Both the position numbers and the translations under genes were made by a program. A stretch of DNA of 64,000 nucleotides from Allocatelliglobosispora scoriae (lineage in GTDB: Bacteria; Actinomycetota; Actinomycetes; Mycobacteriales; Micromonosporaceae), in the NCBI RefSeq assembly GCF_014204945.1, contig NZ_JACHMN010000001.1, positions 434,001 through 498,000 of the forward strand, given 5' to 3'. Positions 23,376 through 31,453 of the stretch are shown here, piece by piece. The notes beneath the pieces were generated by a model. It had not been told where the DNA came from, did no database searches, and saw nothing but the letters and a program-made list of their open reading frames with translations. Position 1 is the first letter of the stretch. Each line of letters begins with the position of its first letter.

Positions 23376-24486
23376 TCCGGTGCACGGTGTGGGCCTCGGT
23401 GAGGTCGGGGCTCTCCCAGCGGCGGATCAGCCGGTCCAGGGCGGCGTCGGGAACCGCCCGTTCGCGCTGCCGATTGCGGGCGCGGACGACGTCCGGCGGT
23501 GCCTCCAGGGCCACGATCTCGACCCGCCCGTGGTAGCCGGCGATCAGCGAGATGCACCGTTCGCGCTGCTGGCGGCTGATGTTGGTGGCGTTCCAGACGA
23601 AGTCGCGACCGGCCCGCAGCAGCACCCGGGCCTCCTCCCGCGCGGCGGCGGCGACGGGTCCCTGGTCGTCGGTGGGTTTGATCCGCAGCCGCTCCCGGGT
23701 GGCGTCGAGGCTGACGACGGGCAGGCCGGGCCGGTGCGCGGCGATCCAGGTGTCCTTGCCGACGCCGGGCAGGCCCGACAGGACGGTGACGGTGAGGCGG
23801 GTGTCGTCGAAGGCGGCGTACGCGGGGTCGCGGCCGGGGGTCCGGAAATAGTCGAAGCGGGCGTGGTCGGACGCGAACGGCCACGGCCGGTCCAGCACGC
23901 CGAGGTCGGTGCAGTACTCGGCGAACAGGTCGATGTTCTCCAGCACCGTGGCCGCGTCGCCGCAGGTCCGGCCGGTGATGTCGGCCCGGGCGAGCATCGC
24001 CAGGTCGGCGTTGCCCGCCACCAGGCTGACGCGCAGGGCGATGGATTGCAGGTCGGCGCGTTCCAGTGCCCAGAACGGCACCTGGTGGTGGCGAACCAGC
24101 GCGGCGACGTGCTCACGCCAGGCGATCGGGGCGCCGAGCTCCCACAGGATGCGGCGGGCGGCGAGCTCGCCGCCGCGGGAGTGCCCGTGCGCGGTGACGC
24201 GCCCGTCGGGGCCGGTCTGGGTGCAGAAGGGCTTCGCCACGTCGTGCAGGAGCACGGTGGCGAAGAGCAGGGTCCGCCGGTCGGCCGGCAGGGCCCGGAA
24301 CTCCGGCGACGCGGCGAGCGCCTGCGCGGCCATCCAGGTGTGGACGGCGACGTCGCCTTCGGCGTGGTGCACGGGGTCCTGGGCGACGCCCTCCATGGCG
24401 CGGATCCAGTCGAAGCGCTCGCGGATGCGGTCCCAGGGCACGGCCCAGTCGGGTGCGCGCGGGCAGAGGTCGTCAAAGGCCTGCAT
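23365..24486 (-). CDS. HD-Pnk: HD-domain phosphohydrolase fused to 5'-OH polynucleotide kinase
   Basis: A 373-residue bifunctional end-healing enzyme. The N-terminal HD domain has His49, HD at 81-82, HGHSRGG (100-106) and RHH (132-134), and removes 2',3'-cyclic or 3' phosphates in characterised homologues. The C-terminal kinase has a P-loop GLPGVGKDT (238-246), a second acidic motif near DATRERLRIKP, and a lid Arg region (RARNRQRER). It overlaps by 14 bases with an RNA ligase gene upstream, forming a complete RNA-repair cassette (heal, then seal). The nearest precedent I know is Runella slithyformis HD-Pnk. Confidence 0.88.
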   Translation of the reverse strand: MQAFDDLCPRAPDWAVPWDRIRERFDWIRAMEGVAQDPVHHAEGDVAVHTWMAAQALAASPEFRALPADRRTLLFATVLLHDVAKPFCTQTGPDGRVTAHGHSRGGELAARRILWELGAPIAWREHVAALVRHHQVPFWALERADLQSIALRVSLVAGNADLAMLARADITGRTCGDAATVLENIDLFAEYCTDLGVLDRPWPFASDHARFDYFRTPGRDPAYAAFDDTRLTVTVLSGLPGVGKDTWIAAHRPGLPVVSLDATRERLRIKPTDDQGPVAAAAREEARVLLRAGRDFVWNATNISRQQRERCISLIAGYHGRVEIVALEAPPDVVRARNRQRERAVPDAALDRLIRRWESPDLTEAHTVHRITA

Positions 24487-25258
24487 AGAGGGCCTCCGGG
24501 TCGGCGAGCCGGTTGGCGATGATCGGTCGGTCGGCCCAGTGGCTGCCGGAGTCGGCGATGGCGGTGGCGAAGCTGGGGCGTACCCATTTGAGCCGCCCGA
24601 CCACCTCTCCCCCGTCCTCGATCTTGAGGTAGAGGCCTTCCATGTGGTCGTCGCGGTCGGTCTCGGCGGCGGCGCGCTGCGGGTCGACCCCGGCGTCGGT
24701 CGCGGCCCGCGCGAGGCTGTCCCGCCATCGGGGGGTACGGCACAGCGACGGCCCGACGAGGGCGGTGAGCTCGCCGAGCGTGGCGAACGTCCCGGCTCGC
24801 AGGACCGGGACGCTGGTGACGGGCACCTCGTCGAGGAGGGCGGCGCGCTGCGGGGTGCCGAGGAAGGCCCCGGTGGTGCGGTCGAGGATGTCGAACTCGC
24901 AGAAGTAGTGCGGCAGCGCGTCGTAGTAGACGGTGTGCTTGGCGTAGAGCCACTCGCCGAACAGCACGTAGCGGTCGGTCAGGCGCGGCCACAGCCGGGG
25001 GGCGATGGTGCCGGCCCAGGACTTGAGGGCGCCGAACTGGCGTTCGCGGGGGCCGCCGGTGAGGAAGTGGCCGCGCGACTGCAGGCGCAGCTCGCCGCCG
25101 GCGGTGAAGCTGATGCCGGCGTTGGCGCCGTCGAGCTTCTCCTCGACGACGATGTGGCGTCCCCGGAGGTCGGCGAAGGGCACCTGGTCGAGATCCTCGT
25201 CACCGGGTTGCAGCCGGGACCCCGACAGGTGCGGGGTCCGCGGATACTTGACCAGCAC
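24473..25258 (-). CDS. ATP-dependent RNA ligase
   Basis: A 261-residue covalent nucleotidyltransferase. Motif I is EEKLDGAN with the adenylated Lys41; motif Ia SRG (61-63); motif III VLFGEWLYAKHTV (~98-110); motif IV EGLYLKIED (207-215); motif V RLKWVRPSF with Lys224. It resembles the Rnl2-like RNA ligases encoded beside HD-Pnk and has no extra C-terminal domain. It should seal 3'-OH/5'-phosphate RNA ends produced by the partner enzyme. It is the first gene of a two-gene leftward operon. Confidence 0.88.
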   Translation of the reverse strand: MLVKYPRTPHLSGSRLQPGDEDLDQVPFADLRGRHIVVEEKLDGANAGISFTAGGELRLQSRGHFLTGGPRERQFGALKSWAGTIAPRLWPRLTDRYVLFGEWLYAKHTVYYDALPHYFCEFDILDRTTGAFLGTPQRAALLDEVPVTSVPVLRAGTFATLGELTALVGPSLCRTPRWRDSLARAATDAGVDPQRAAAETDRDDHMEGLYLKIEDGGEVVGRLKWVRPSFATAIADSGSHWADRPIIANRLADPEALYAGL

Positions 25259-25313
25259 GGGAGTATGTCTACCGCCTGACCGGTGCCCGACGCGAGCGGT
25301 TTAGGCTGATCGC

Positions 25314-26528
25314 ATGATCGAGCAAGCGAAGATCCGGGTCCTCCTCGTGGAGAACATCCATCCTGACGCCGTGTCCCGGCTGGAGTCGGAGGGCTATCTC
25401 GTCGAGTCCCTCGACGCAGCCCTGGACGAGGACGAGCTGCTCGCGCGGATCGGTGGGGTCCACCTGCTGGGCATACGGTCGAAGACCCAGGTCACGGCGC
25501 GGGTGATCGCCGCCGCGACGGACCTGGTGGGCATCGGTGCGTTCTGCATCGGCACCGACCAGATCGATCTGGCGGCGGCGTCGAAGGCGGGGATCGCGGT
25601 GTTCAACGCCCCGTTCTCCAACACCCGCAGCGTCGTCGAGCTGGCGCTGGCCGAGATCATCATGCTGACCCGGCGGCTGTCGGAGAAGAACGCCGCGATG
25701 CACGAGGGTGTGTGGGACAAGGCCGCCGACGGCAGCCACGAGGTGCGCGGGCGGACGCTGGGCATCGTCGGCTACGGCAACATCGGCACGCAGATGTCGG
25801 TGCTGGCGGAGAACCTCGGGATGCGGGTCTACTTCTACGACACCGCCGACAAGCTCGCGCTGGGCAACGCCAAGCGCTGCGGCACCCTCGACGAGCTGCT
25901 GGAGGTCGCCGACACCGTCACGCTGCACGTGGACGGGCGGGCCGGCAACAGCGGCTTCTTCGGCGAGGAGCAGTTCGCGCGGATGCGTCCGCGCAGCATC
26001 TTCCTGAACCTGTCGCGCGGGTTCGTCATCGACCACGCTGCGCTGCGGCGGCACCTGGTCAGCGGGCACCTCGCGGGTGCGGCGATCGACGTGTTCCCGA
26101 AGGAGCCCAAGGGCCGCGGCGAGGAGTTCCAGTCGGAGCTGCGGGGTCTGCCCAACGTCATCCTCACCCCGCACATCGGCGGGTCGACCGAGGAGGCGCA
26201 GGCCGACATCGGCGGGTTCGTCGCCAACAAGATGACCCGGTTCGTCACCGAGGGCGCCACCACGCTCAGCATCAACATGCCGCACGTGGCGCTGCCGGAG
26301 CAGGAGCGCACGCACCGGATCGTGCACGTGCACCACAACATGCCCGGTGTGCTGGCGCAGGTCAACAGCATCCTGGCGCACCACTCGGTCAACATCGAGG
26401 GCCAGCTGCTGGCGACCCGCGGCGAGTACGGGTACCTGATCACCGACATCGGCGCCGACTACCCCGACGAGGTCGTGACCCGGCTGCGCGCCATGGACCA
26501 GACGGTCCGGCTGCGGGTGCTGTCGTGA
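25314..26528 (+). CDS. serA: D-3-phosphoglycerate dehydrogenase
   Basis: A 404-residue enzyme of the E. coli SerA (ACT-only) type: substrate-binding domain, NAD-binding domain with GIVGYGNIGTQ (~152-162), catalytic Arg in LNLSRGFVID, Glu in FPKEPKGRG and His in LTPHIGGSTEEAQ. A C-terminal ACT domain (~328-404, RIVHVHHNMPGVLAQVNSIL) binds serine for feedback. It converts 3-phosphoglycerate to phosphohydroxypyruvate in the cytosol. Its stop overlaps the start of the next gene (GTGA), an FAD dehydrogenase that probably recycles the 2-hydroxyglutarate made by SerA's side reaction. Confidence 0.93.
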   Translation: MIEQAKIRVLLVENIHPDAVSRLESEGYLVESLDAALDEDELLARIGGVHLLGIRSKTQVTARVIAAATDLVGIGAFCIGTDQIDLAAASKAGIAVFNAPFSNTRSVVELALAEIIMLTRRLSEKNAAMHEGVWDKAADGSHEVRGRTLGIVGYGNIGTQMSVLAENLGMRVYFYDTADKLALGNAKRCGTLDELLEVADTVTLHVDGRAGNSGFFGEEQFARMRPRSIFLNLSRGFVIDHAALRRHLVSGHLAGAAIDVFPKEPKGRGEEFQSELRGLPNVILTPHIGGSTEEAQADIGGFVANKMTRFVTEGATTLSINMPHVALPEQERTHRIVHVHHNMPGVLAQVNSILAHHSVNIEGQLLATRGEYGYLITDIGADYPDEVVTRLRAMDQTVRLRVLS

Positions 26529-27886
26529 GCGACATCGAAGAGGTGCTGCGGGGCATCGTCGGGCCGGGGCACGTGCTCGTCGACCCGGATCTGCGGGCGG
26601 CGTACGAGACGGATTGGACCCGGCGTTTCACCGGCACCGCGCGCTGCGTGGTGCGGCCGCGCGACACCGCGGAGGTCGCGGCGGTCGTGCGGGCCTGCGC
26701 TGCGGCGGGGGTGCCGATCACCGTGCAGGGCGGCAACACCGGCCTGGTCGGCGGCGGCGTCCCGGACCGCGGCGAGGTGCTGCTCAGCCTGACCCGGCTC
26801 AGCGACCTGGAGCCGGTCGACGAGCTCGAATCGCAGGTCACCGCCGGTGCCGGGGTCACCCTGGAGAAGCTGCAGGCCCACGCCCGGGCGGCCGGCCTCG
26901 ACGTCGGCGTCGACCTCGCGGCCCGGTCGGCGGCCACGGTCGGCGGCATGGTCGCCACCAACGCGGGCGGGATCCGGGTGCTGCGCTACGGCAGCATGCG
27001 CGACCAGCTGACGGGCCTGGAGGCGGTCCTCGCCGACGGGACCGTGCTGACCCGGCTCGCCGGGCTGGCCAAGGACAACACCGGCTATGACCTGACGCAG
27101 CTCCTCGCCGGCAGCGAGGGCACCCTGGCGGTCATCACCCGGGTCCGGTTGCGCCTGGTCCCGCTGCTGCCGGCCCGGGCGGTGGCGCTCGTCGCGGTCG
27201 ACGGCACCGAGGGGGCGCTGGCGCTGCTGGCGGCGGCCCGCAGCCGGCTCGCCACGCTCAGCGCCGCCGAGCTCTGCTACGCCGACGGCATCGACCTGGT
27301 CCGGGCGCACGGGCGGCTGTCGGCGCCGTTCGCCGAGGACTACCCGGCCTACGTGCTGCTCGAGTGCGCCGCCCACAGCGACCCGACCGACGAGATCCTG
27401 GAGCTGCTCGCCGACTGCGACGCGGTGCAGGACGCGACGGTCGCCGGCGACCAGGTCGGCCGGGCGCGGCTGTGGGCCTACCGGGAGACGCACACCGAGG
27501 CGATCAGCGCCGCCGGGGTCCCCGTCAAGCTGGACGTGTGCGTCCCGCTGCGGGAGCTGGCCGGGCTCGTCGCCGAACTGCCCGGCGCCGTCGCCGCGGT
27601 CGCGCCCGGGGCCCGGGGCATCGTCTTCGGGCACGTCAACGAGGGCAACCTGCACGTCAACGTGCTCGGTGCCGGGGAGCACGCCGAAGAGGTCACCGAC
27701 GCGGTGCTGCGCCTGGTCGCGCAGCGGCACGGCAGCATCAGCTCCGAGCACGGGGTCGGCCGGGCGAAGGTGCCGTGGCTGGAGCTGTCCCGGTCGGAGG
27801 CGGAGCTCGCCGCGCTGCGCCGGATCAAGACCGCCTTCGACCCGGACGGGATCCTCAATCCGGGAGTGCTGCTGCCCGTGCGGTGA
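26525..27886 (+). CDS. FAD-linked D-2-hydroxyacid dehydrogenase, probably D-2-hydroxyglutarate dehydrogenase
   Basis: A 453-residue VAO-type flavoprotein from GTG 26525. The FAD-binding PP-loop is ITVQGGNTGLVGGGVP (~65-80) with SAATVGGMVATNAGG (~138-152) and GSEGTLAVITRVRLRL (~195-210). The C-terminal FAD-oxidase domain carries HVNEGNLHVN (metal/substrate His), SSEHGVGRAK and DPDGILNPGVLLP. The family includes D-lactate, glycolate (GlcD) and D-2-hydroxyglutarate dehydrogenases. Coupling to serA by overlap favours the last, as in pseudomonads where it drives SerA by removing D-2-hydroxyglutarate. Confidence 0.88.
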   Translation: MSDIEEVLRGIVGPGHVLVDPDLRAAYETDWTRRFTGTARCVVRPRDTAEVAAVVRACAAAGVPITVQGGNTGLVGGGVPDRGEVLLSLTRLSDLEPVDELESQVTAGAGVTLEKLQAHARAAGLDVGVDLAARSAATVGGMVATNAGGIRVLRYGSMRDQLTGLEAVLADGTVLTRLAGLAKDNTGYDLTQLLAGSEGTLAVITRVRLRLVPLLPARAVALVAVDGTEGALALLAAARSRLATLSAAELCYADGIDLVRAHGRLSAPFAEDYPAYVLLECAAHSDPTDEILELLADCDAVQDATVAGDQVGRARLWAYRETHTEAISAAGVPVKLDVCVPLRELAGLVAELPGAVAAVAPGARGIVFGHVNEGNLHVNVLGAGEHAEEVTDAVLRLVAQRHGSISSEHGVGRAKVPWLELSRSEAELAALRRIKTAFDPDGILNPGVLLPVR

Positions 27887-27902
27887 GACCCGGCCGGGGC
27901 CC

Positions 27903-28354
27903 TCACGCGTGGAAGTCGACCTCGGCGGTGGCGACCGTGCCCGCGGTGCGGCCCGGGGCCGTCTGGTGGGTCCAGTAGAGGTTGGTGTGCGCGATGACCT
28001 CCCCCGGCCCCGGCACGCCGAACTGCGAGCGGTCCCTGGTCGTGTGGGCGTCGCGGACCAGGGCCGTGTCGTAGCCGCGGGTGAGGGCGCCGTGCAGGGT
28101 CGAGCGGATGCACGCGTCGGTCTGCGCGCCGGTGACGAAGATCCGGCCGACGCCGAGGTCCGCGAGGACCGCCTCCAGGCTGGTCTCCTCGAAGGCGTCG
28201 AGGTAGTGCTTGTCGACGTGCGGCTCGGCGGCGTCCGGGGTGAGTTCGGGGACGATCCGCCACTGGTCGCTGCCGTGTTCGAGGTGAGCGTCGGAGTGCT
28301 GGATCCATCGATGACGAGCAGTGCGGTCCGGGGCCGGTTCGGCAGTGTGGTCAT
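27903..28354 (-). pseudogene. Isochorismatase-family cysteine hydrolase, internally deleted and frameshifted
   Basis: From ATG 28354 the frame reads MTTLPNRPRTALLVID (strand 1 with the catalytic Asp) and then breaks near 28300-28308. The other frame continues as WIQHSDAHLEHGSDQW ... DKHYLDAFEETSLEAVL (catalytic Lys), IFVTGAQTDACIRSTLHGAL (catalytic Cys), TNLYWTHQTAPGRTAGTV. Normal relatives have roughly 35 residues between VID and the QHSD segment, so both a deletion and a frame change occurred. A single ancestral ~180-residue hydrolase is recognisable but not expressible. Confidence 0.75.
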
Positions 28355-28455
28355 GCCGCCCGCCGTAGCGCCACCCATCGACACCGGTCGACGGCGATGG
28401 CGGGTCACCGGCATCGTGCAGGCGGTGAGCGGACCGGCGCAGTAAAGTCGCGCGG

Positions 28456-29004
28456 ATGAGCGAGTTCGGCGTACCGGATGAGATTTTGACCTGTGACGGG
28501 GTGACCCTGCGGCGCTGGCGCCACGGCGACGCGGCGTTGACGTTCGCGCTCGTCAACGACACGATCGAGCACCTGGCGCCGTGGATGGAGTTCGCCGCCA
28601 ACGGCTACACCGAGGCCGACGCGGTCGCCTACCTCGCGCTCTGCGACGAGCACTGGGACTCCCGGCGCAACTTCAACTACGCGATCGTCGCCCCGGACGG
28701 GCGGGTCGTGGGCAGCACCGGCATCATGACCGAGCGGCCCGAGGGCGGCGTGGAGATCGGCTACTGGCTGCACCGCGACTACACCGGGCAGGGCATCGCC
28801 ACGAAGGCGTCGCGGGCGCAGATCGAGGCGGCGTGGCTGATGGGCGCCACGCACGTGATCATCGTGCACGACTCGAACAACCACCGCAGCGGTGCCGTGC
28901 CCGCCCGGCTCGGCTTCACCGAGGTCGAGCGGCGGGTCGGTGTGGAGCCGCCGACGGCGGTGAAGACCGGGACGAAGGTCGTCTGGCGGCTCGACCGAAA
29001 ATAA
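28456..29004 (+). CDS. GNAT family N-acetyltransferase (RimJ/RimL-like)
   Basis: A 182-residue acetyltransferase. The family pattern is LTCDGVTLRRWRHGDAALTF at the start, VGSTGIMTERPEGGVEIGYWLHRDYTGQGIATKA (acetyl-CoA loop TGQGIAT, ~105-118) and the C-terminal NNHRSGAVPARLGFTEVERR. Such enzymes acetylate protein N-termini, drugs or small amines; substrate not predictable. Confidence 0.88.
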   Translation: MSEFGVPDEILTCDGVTLRRWRHGDAALTFALVNDTIEHLAPWMEFAANGYTEADAVAYLALCDEHWDSRRNFNYAIVAPDGRVVGSTGIMTERPEGGVEIGYWLHRDYTGQGIATKASRAQIEAAWLMGATHVIIVHDSNNHRSGAVPARLGFTEVERRVGVEPPTAVKTGTKVVWRLDRK

Positions 29005-29097
29005 TCCGCGCGGCTTGTCGATTCCGGGGCTGCCCGCCCGACGCACGGGTAGAGGCTGGGAACAGGACCGGCCACCGTGAAGCGAGGAACGACAGAC

Positions 29098-29886
29098 ATG
29101 CTGCTCCAGAACAAGAACGCCGTCATCTACGGTGCCGCCGGATCCGTCGGCTCCGGCATGGCCCGCACCTTCGCCGCCGAGGGGGCGCGGGTCTTCCTGA
29201 CCGGGCGGACCCGGGCGACCCTGGAGGCGCTCGCCGAGGAGATCACCGCCGCGGGCGGGCAGGCCGAGGCCGATGTCGTCGACGCGCTCGACGAGGCCGC
29301 GGTCGACGCCCACGCCCGGTCCATGGTCGAACGCGCCGGCAGCCTCGACATCTCGATCAGCCTCGTGACCAGGGGCGACGTCCAGGGGATCCCGTTGGCG
29401 CAGATGACGACCGAGGACCTGCTGCGGCCGGTCATGACCGGCCTCACCGCGACCTTCGTCACCGCCCGCGCCGCCGCGCGGCACATGACCGGGCAGGGCT
29501 CCGGGGTCATCCTCGCCTTCAACAGCGGGTCCGCGCACGGCAGCCCGATGATGGGGGGTACGGGCCTCGCCGACGCCGCGATCGACACCTTCATCCGCAA
29601 CCTCGCCGGGGAGATCGGGCCGAGCGGCGTCCGGGTGCTGGGCATGTGGGCAGCGGGTGTGCCGGAGTCGTTCACGCCGGAGAAGCTCGCCGCGGTCAAC
29701 AGCGACATGGTCTTCGACGACGCGGCGATGCAGGGGCTGCTGGCGCAGCTCGCGTCGATGCGGATGCTGCGGCGTTCGCCGAGCCTGGCCGAGATCGCGT
29801 CGACGGCGGCGTTCCTCGCCTCGGACCGCGCGGGCGGCATCACCGCGACCTTCGTCAACGTCACCGGCGGCATCTTCGCCAGCTGA
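29098..29886 (+). CDS. SDR-fold protein lacking the usual Tyr/Lys catalytic pair
   Basis: A 262-residue SDR-like protein started at ATG 29098 (GAGGAA upstream). The Rossmann motif YGAAGSVGSGMA (~9-20) and the dinucleotide fold are present, but the usual Tyr-x-x-x-Lys position reads MMGGTGLADAAIDTF with no Tyr or Lys. A Ser remains in LAFNSGSA. The C-terminus GITATFVNVTGGIFAS is normal. It may be a degenerate or differently catalysing member, like the divergent FabI-type or non-enzymatic SDRs. Confidence 0.8.
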   Translation: MLLQNKNAVIYGAAGSVGSGMARTFAAEGARVFLTGRTRATLEALAEEITAAGGQAEADVVDALDEAAVDAHARSMVERAGSLDISISLVTRGDVQGIPLAQMTTEDLLRPVMTGLTATFVTARAAARHMTGQGSGVILAFNSGSAHGSPMMGGTGLADAAIDTFIRNLAGEIGPSGVRVLGMWAAGVPESFTPEKLAAVNSDMVFDDAAMQGLLAQLASMRMLRRSPSLAEIASTAAFLASDRAGGITATFVNVTGGIFAS

Positions 29887-29914
29887 GGCGGTGCGTTCGC
29901 TCGCAGGGCAAGCC

Positions 29915-29965
29915 GCGCCCCGGTGTAGGACCAACTCTTCAAGAGTTGGTCCTACACCGGGGCGC
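29915..29965. terminator. Bidirectional terminator with the AACTCTTSAAGAGTT core
   Basis: A perfect palindrome of 25-bp arms around one central base, between the convergent SDR and TetR genes. The centre CAACTCTTCAAGAGTTG is the same as in the terminators at 32333, 38285 and 43415. Confidence 0.8.
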
Positions 29966-29978
29966 CCGCGAGAGTTCC

Positions 29979-30668
29979 TCAGGGGCGCAGGCGGGCCAGG
30001 TCGGCGGCGGCGCGCAGTGCCGCGTGGTGGAAGTTGGCGGCGGCCTGGTCGCCCAGCCACGGCAGGTGGCCGAGGAGTTCCAGCAGCACCAGGCCGTGCA
30101 CCCGGCCCCACAGGTCCAGGCCCCAGCCGAACGCGGCGGGCGGCATCCCCGGCAGGACCAGGGCGGCCGCGGCGGTGAGCGCGTCGTCGAGCGCCGGATC
30201 GACAGCGGGAGGCCGGATCGCGGCGAGGTCGGCCGGGCTCCAGCCGTGGAAGACCGCGCCGGTGAACGCGACCCCGAGCCGGCGGGCGGCGTCGGTGGTC
30301 GGCCCGCCGGGCGGGGCGGCGTAGCCGGGGACCGGGGTGCCGAAGATGAGCAGGAACCGGGCCCGGTGCTCGACGGCCCACCCCCGGTACGCCGAGGCGA
30401 CCCCCACCAGGTCCGGATGCGCCTGCCCGGCCGCCTCGATGGCGTCGGCGAGCGCGTTGTGCGCGTCGGCGATGAGCGCGGTGATCAGGTCGTCGCGGCT
30501 CGGGAAGTAGTGGTAGAGCGACTGGACGGTCATCCCGACCTCGCGGGCCACCCCGCGCAGCGTCATCTGCCCCGCATCGGCGGAGAGCTGGCTGATCGCG
30601 ACCGTCTTGATCTCGTCGATCGTCGCCGCGCGTTTGCGGTCGCGCAGCGACACCCGTACCTCCGTCAT
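29979..30668 (-). CDS. TetR/AcrR family transcriptional regulator (WHG-domain type)
   Basis: A 229-residue regulator. HTH: IDEIKTVAISQLSADAGQMTLRGVAREVGMTVQSLYHYFPSRDDL (~17-61). The C-terminal domain has the WHG signature (VFHGWSPADLAAI, WGRVHGLVLLELLGHLP). It diverges from the membrane protein/epimerase operon at 30755 with an operator-like palindrome between, so it probably represses that operon. Confidence 0.9.
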   Translation of the reverse strand: MTEVRVSLRDRKRAATIDEIKTVAISQLSADAGQMTLRGVAREVGMTVQSLYHYFPSRDDLITALIADAHNALADAIEAAGQAHPDLVGVASAYRGWAVEHRARFLLIFGTPVPGYAAPPGGPTTDAARRLGVAFTGAVFHGWSPADLAAIRPPAVDPALDDALTAAAALVLPGMPPAAFGWGLDLWGRVHGLVLLELLGHLPWLGDQAAANFHHAALRAAADLARLRP

Positions 30669-30692
30669 GCCGGTAGCCTAACGCATTCTGGT

Positions 30693-30722
30693 TTGACTAA
30701 CACTGTCAGTTAAATCTACTGT
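30693..30722 (+). promoter_or_regulatory. Promoter with overlapping TetR-type operator
   Basis: TTGACT (30693-30698) and TACTGT (30717-30722) are 18 bases apart. Between them ACTAACA-C-TGTCAGT (30696-30710) is an inverted repeat matching in 6 of 7 arm positions. AGGAGG at 30743-30748 serves the downstream gene. Confidence 0.55.
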
Positions 30723-30754
30723 TGTTCGACAGTGAACCCACCAGGAGGACCACC

Positions 30755-31453
30755 ATGAGCACCACCCCCCTCAGCCCGCCACGACGCTGGCCCGCAGCCC
30801 TGTTCATCGCCGAAGGGCTGCTGATCGCCGTCCCGCTCGTCGTCCTCGGCCAGGCCGTGAACTGGCCCGCCGGACTCGGCGACCCCGCATCGGTCACCCT
30901 CCCGCTCGTCGCCGCCCACGAGACCGGGCTGCGCGCCGGATACCTGGCCTACCTCGCCTACTCGCTGCTCTTCCTGCCGGTGATCGCGGTCGCCGTCGGC
31001 ACCTTCGCCGGACCGGCCGAGCGGCGGCACCCGGCCGCCCGGATCGCGGTGCTGCTCGCCGGCCTCTCGGCGCTCGCCCGGGCCGTCGGGATCCTGCGCT
31101 GGCTCACCGCGATGCCGGTCCTCGCCGCGAGCTGGGCCGGGGCCGACCCGGCAATGCGGGCGGTCATCGCCGTGCAGTTCGGCGTCCTCAACGACTTCGG
31201 CGGTGGCATCGGCGAACTCCTCGGCGTCGCCGCGTTCGGCTCCGCCGCCGTCGCCTGCGCCACGATCGCCATCCGCGCCGCCGTCCCGGCCTGGCTCACC
31301 TGGCTCGGCGCGGCCACCGCGGTCCTGGCCGCTGTCCCGCTCGTCGAGCTCGCCGGGGTCGACGCGGGCGCGCTGACCTCCGTCGGGGTCACCGCCGTGC
31401 AGATCTGGCTGCTCGCGCTCGCGGCCGTCGTCTGGCGCGGGGCCCGCCGATGA
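30755..31453 (+). CDS. DUF4386-like multi-pass membrane protein
   Basis: A 232-residue protein from ATG 30755 with a near-perfect AGGAGG. About six membrane segments are visible, with internal SVTLPLVAAHETGLRAGYLAYLAY and ALARAVGILRWLTAMPVLAASW typical of the DUF4386 group. Role unknown. It overlaps the epimerase start by ATGA and is preceded by a TetR-controlled promoter. Confidence 0.75.
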   Translation: MSTTPLSPPRRWPAALFIAEGLLIAVPLVVLGQAVNWPAGLGDPASVTLPLVAAHETGLRAGYLAYLAYSLLFLPVIAVAVGTFAGPAERRHPAARIAVLLAGLSALARAVGILRWLTAMPVLAASWAGADPAMRAVIAVQFGVLNDFGGGIGELLGVAAFGSAAVACATIAIRAAVPAWLTWLGAATAVLAAVPLVELAGVDAGALTSVGVTAVQIWLLALAAVVWRGARR

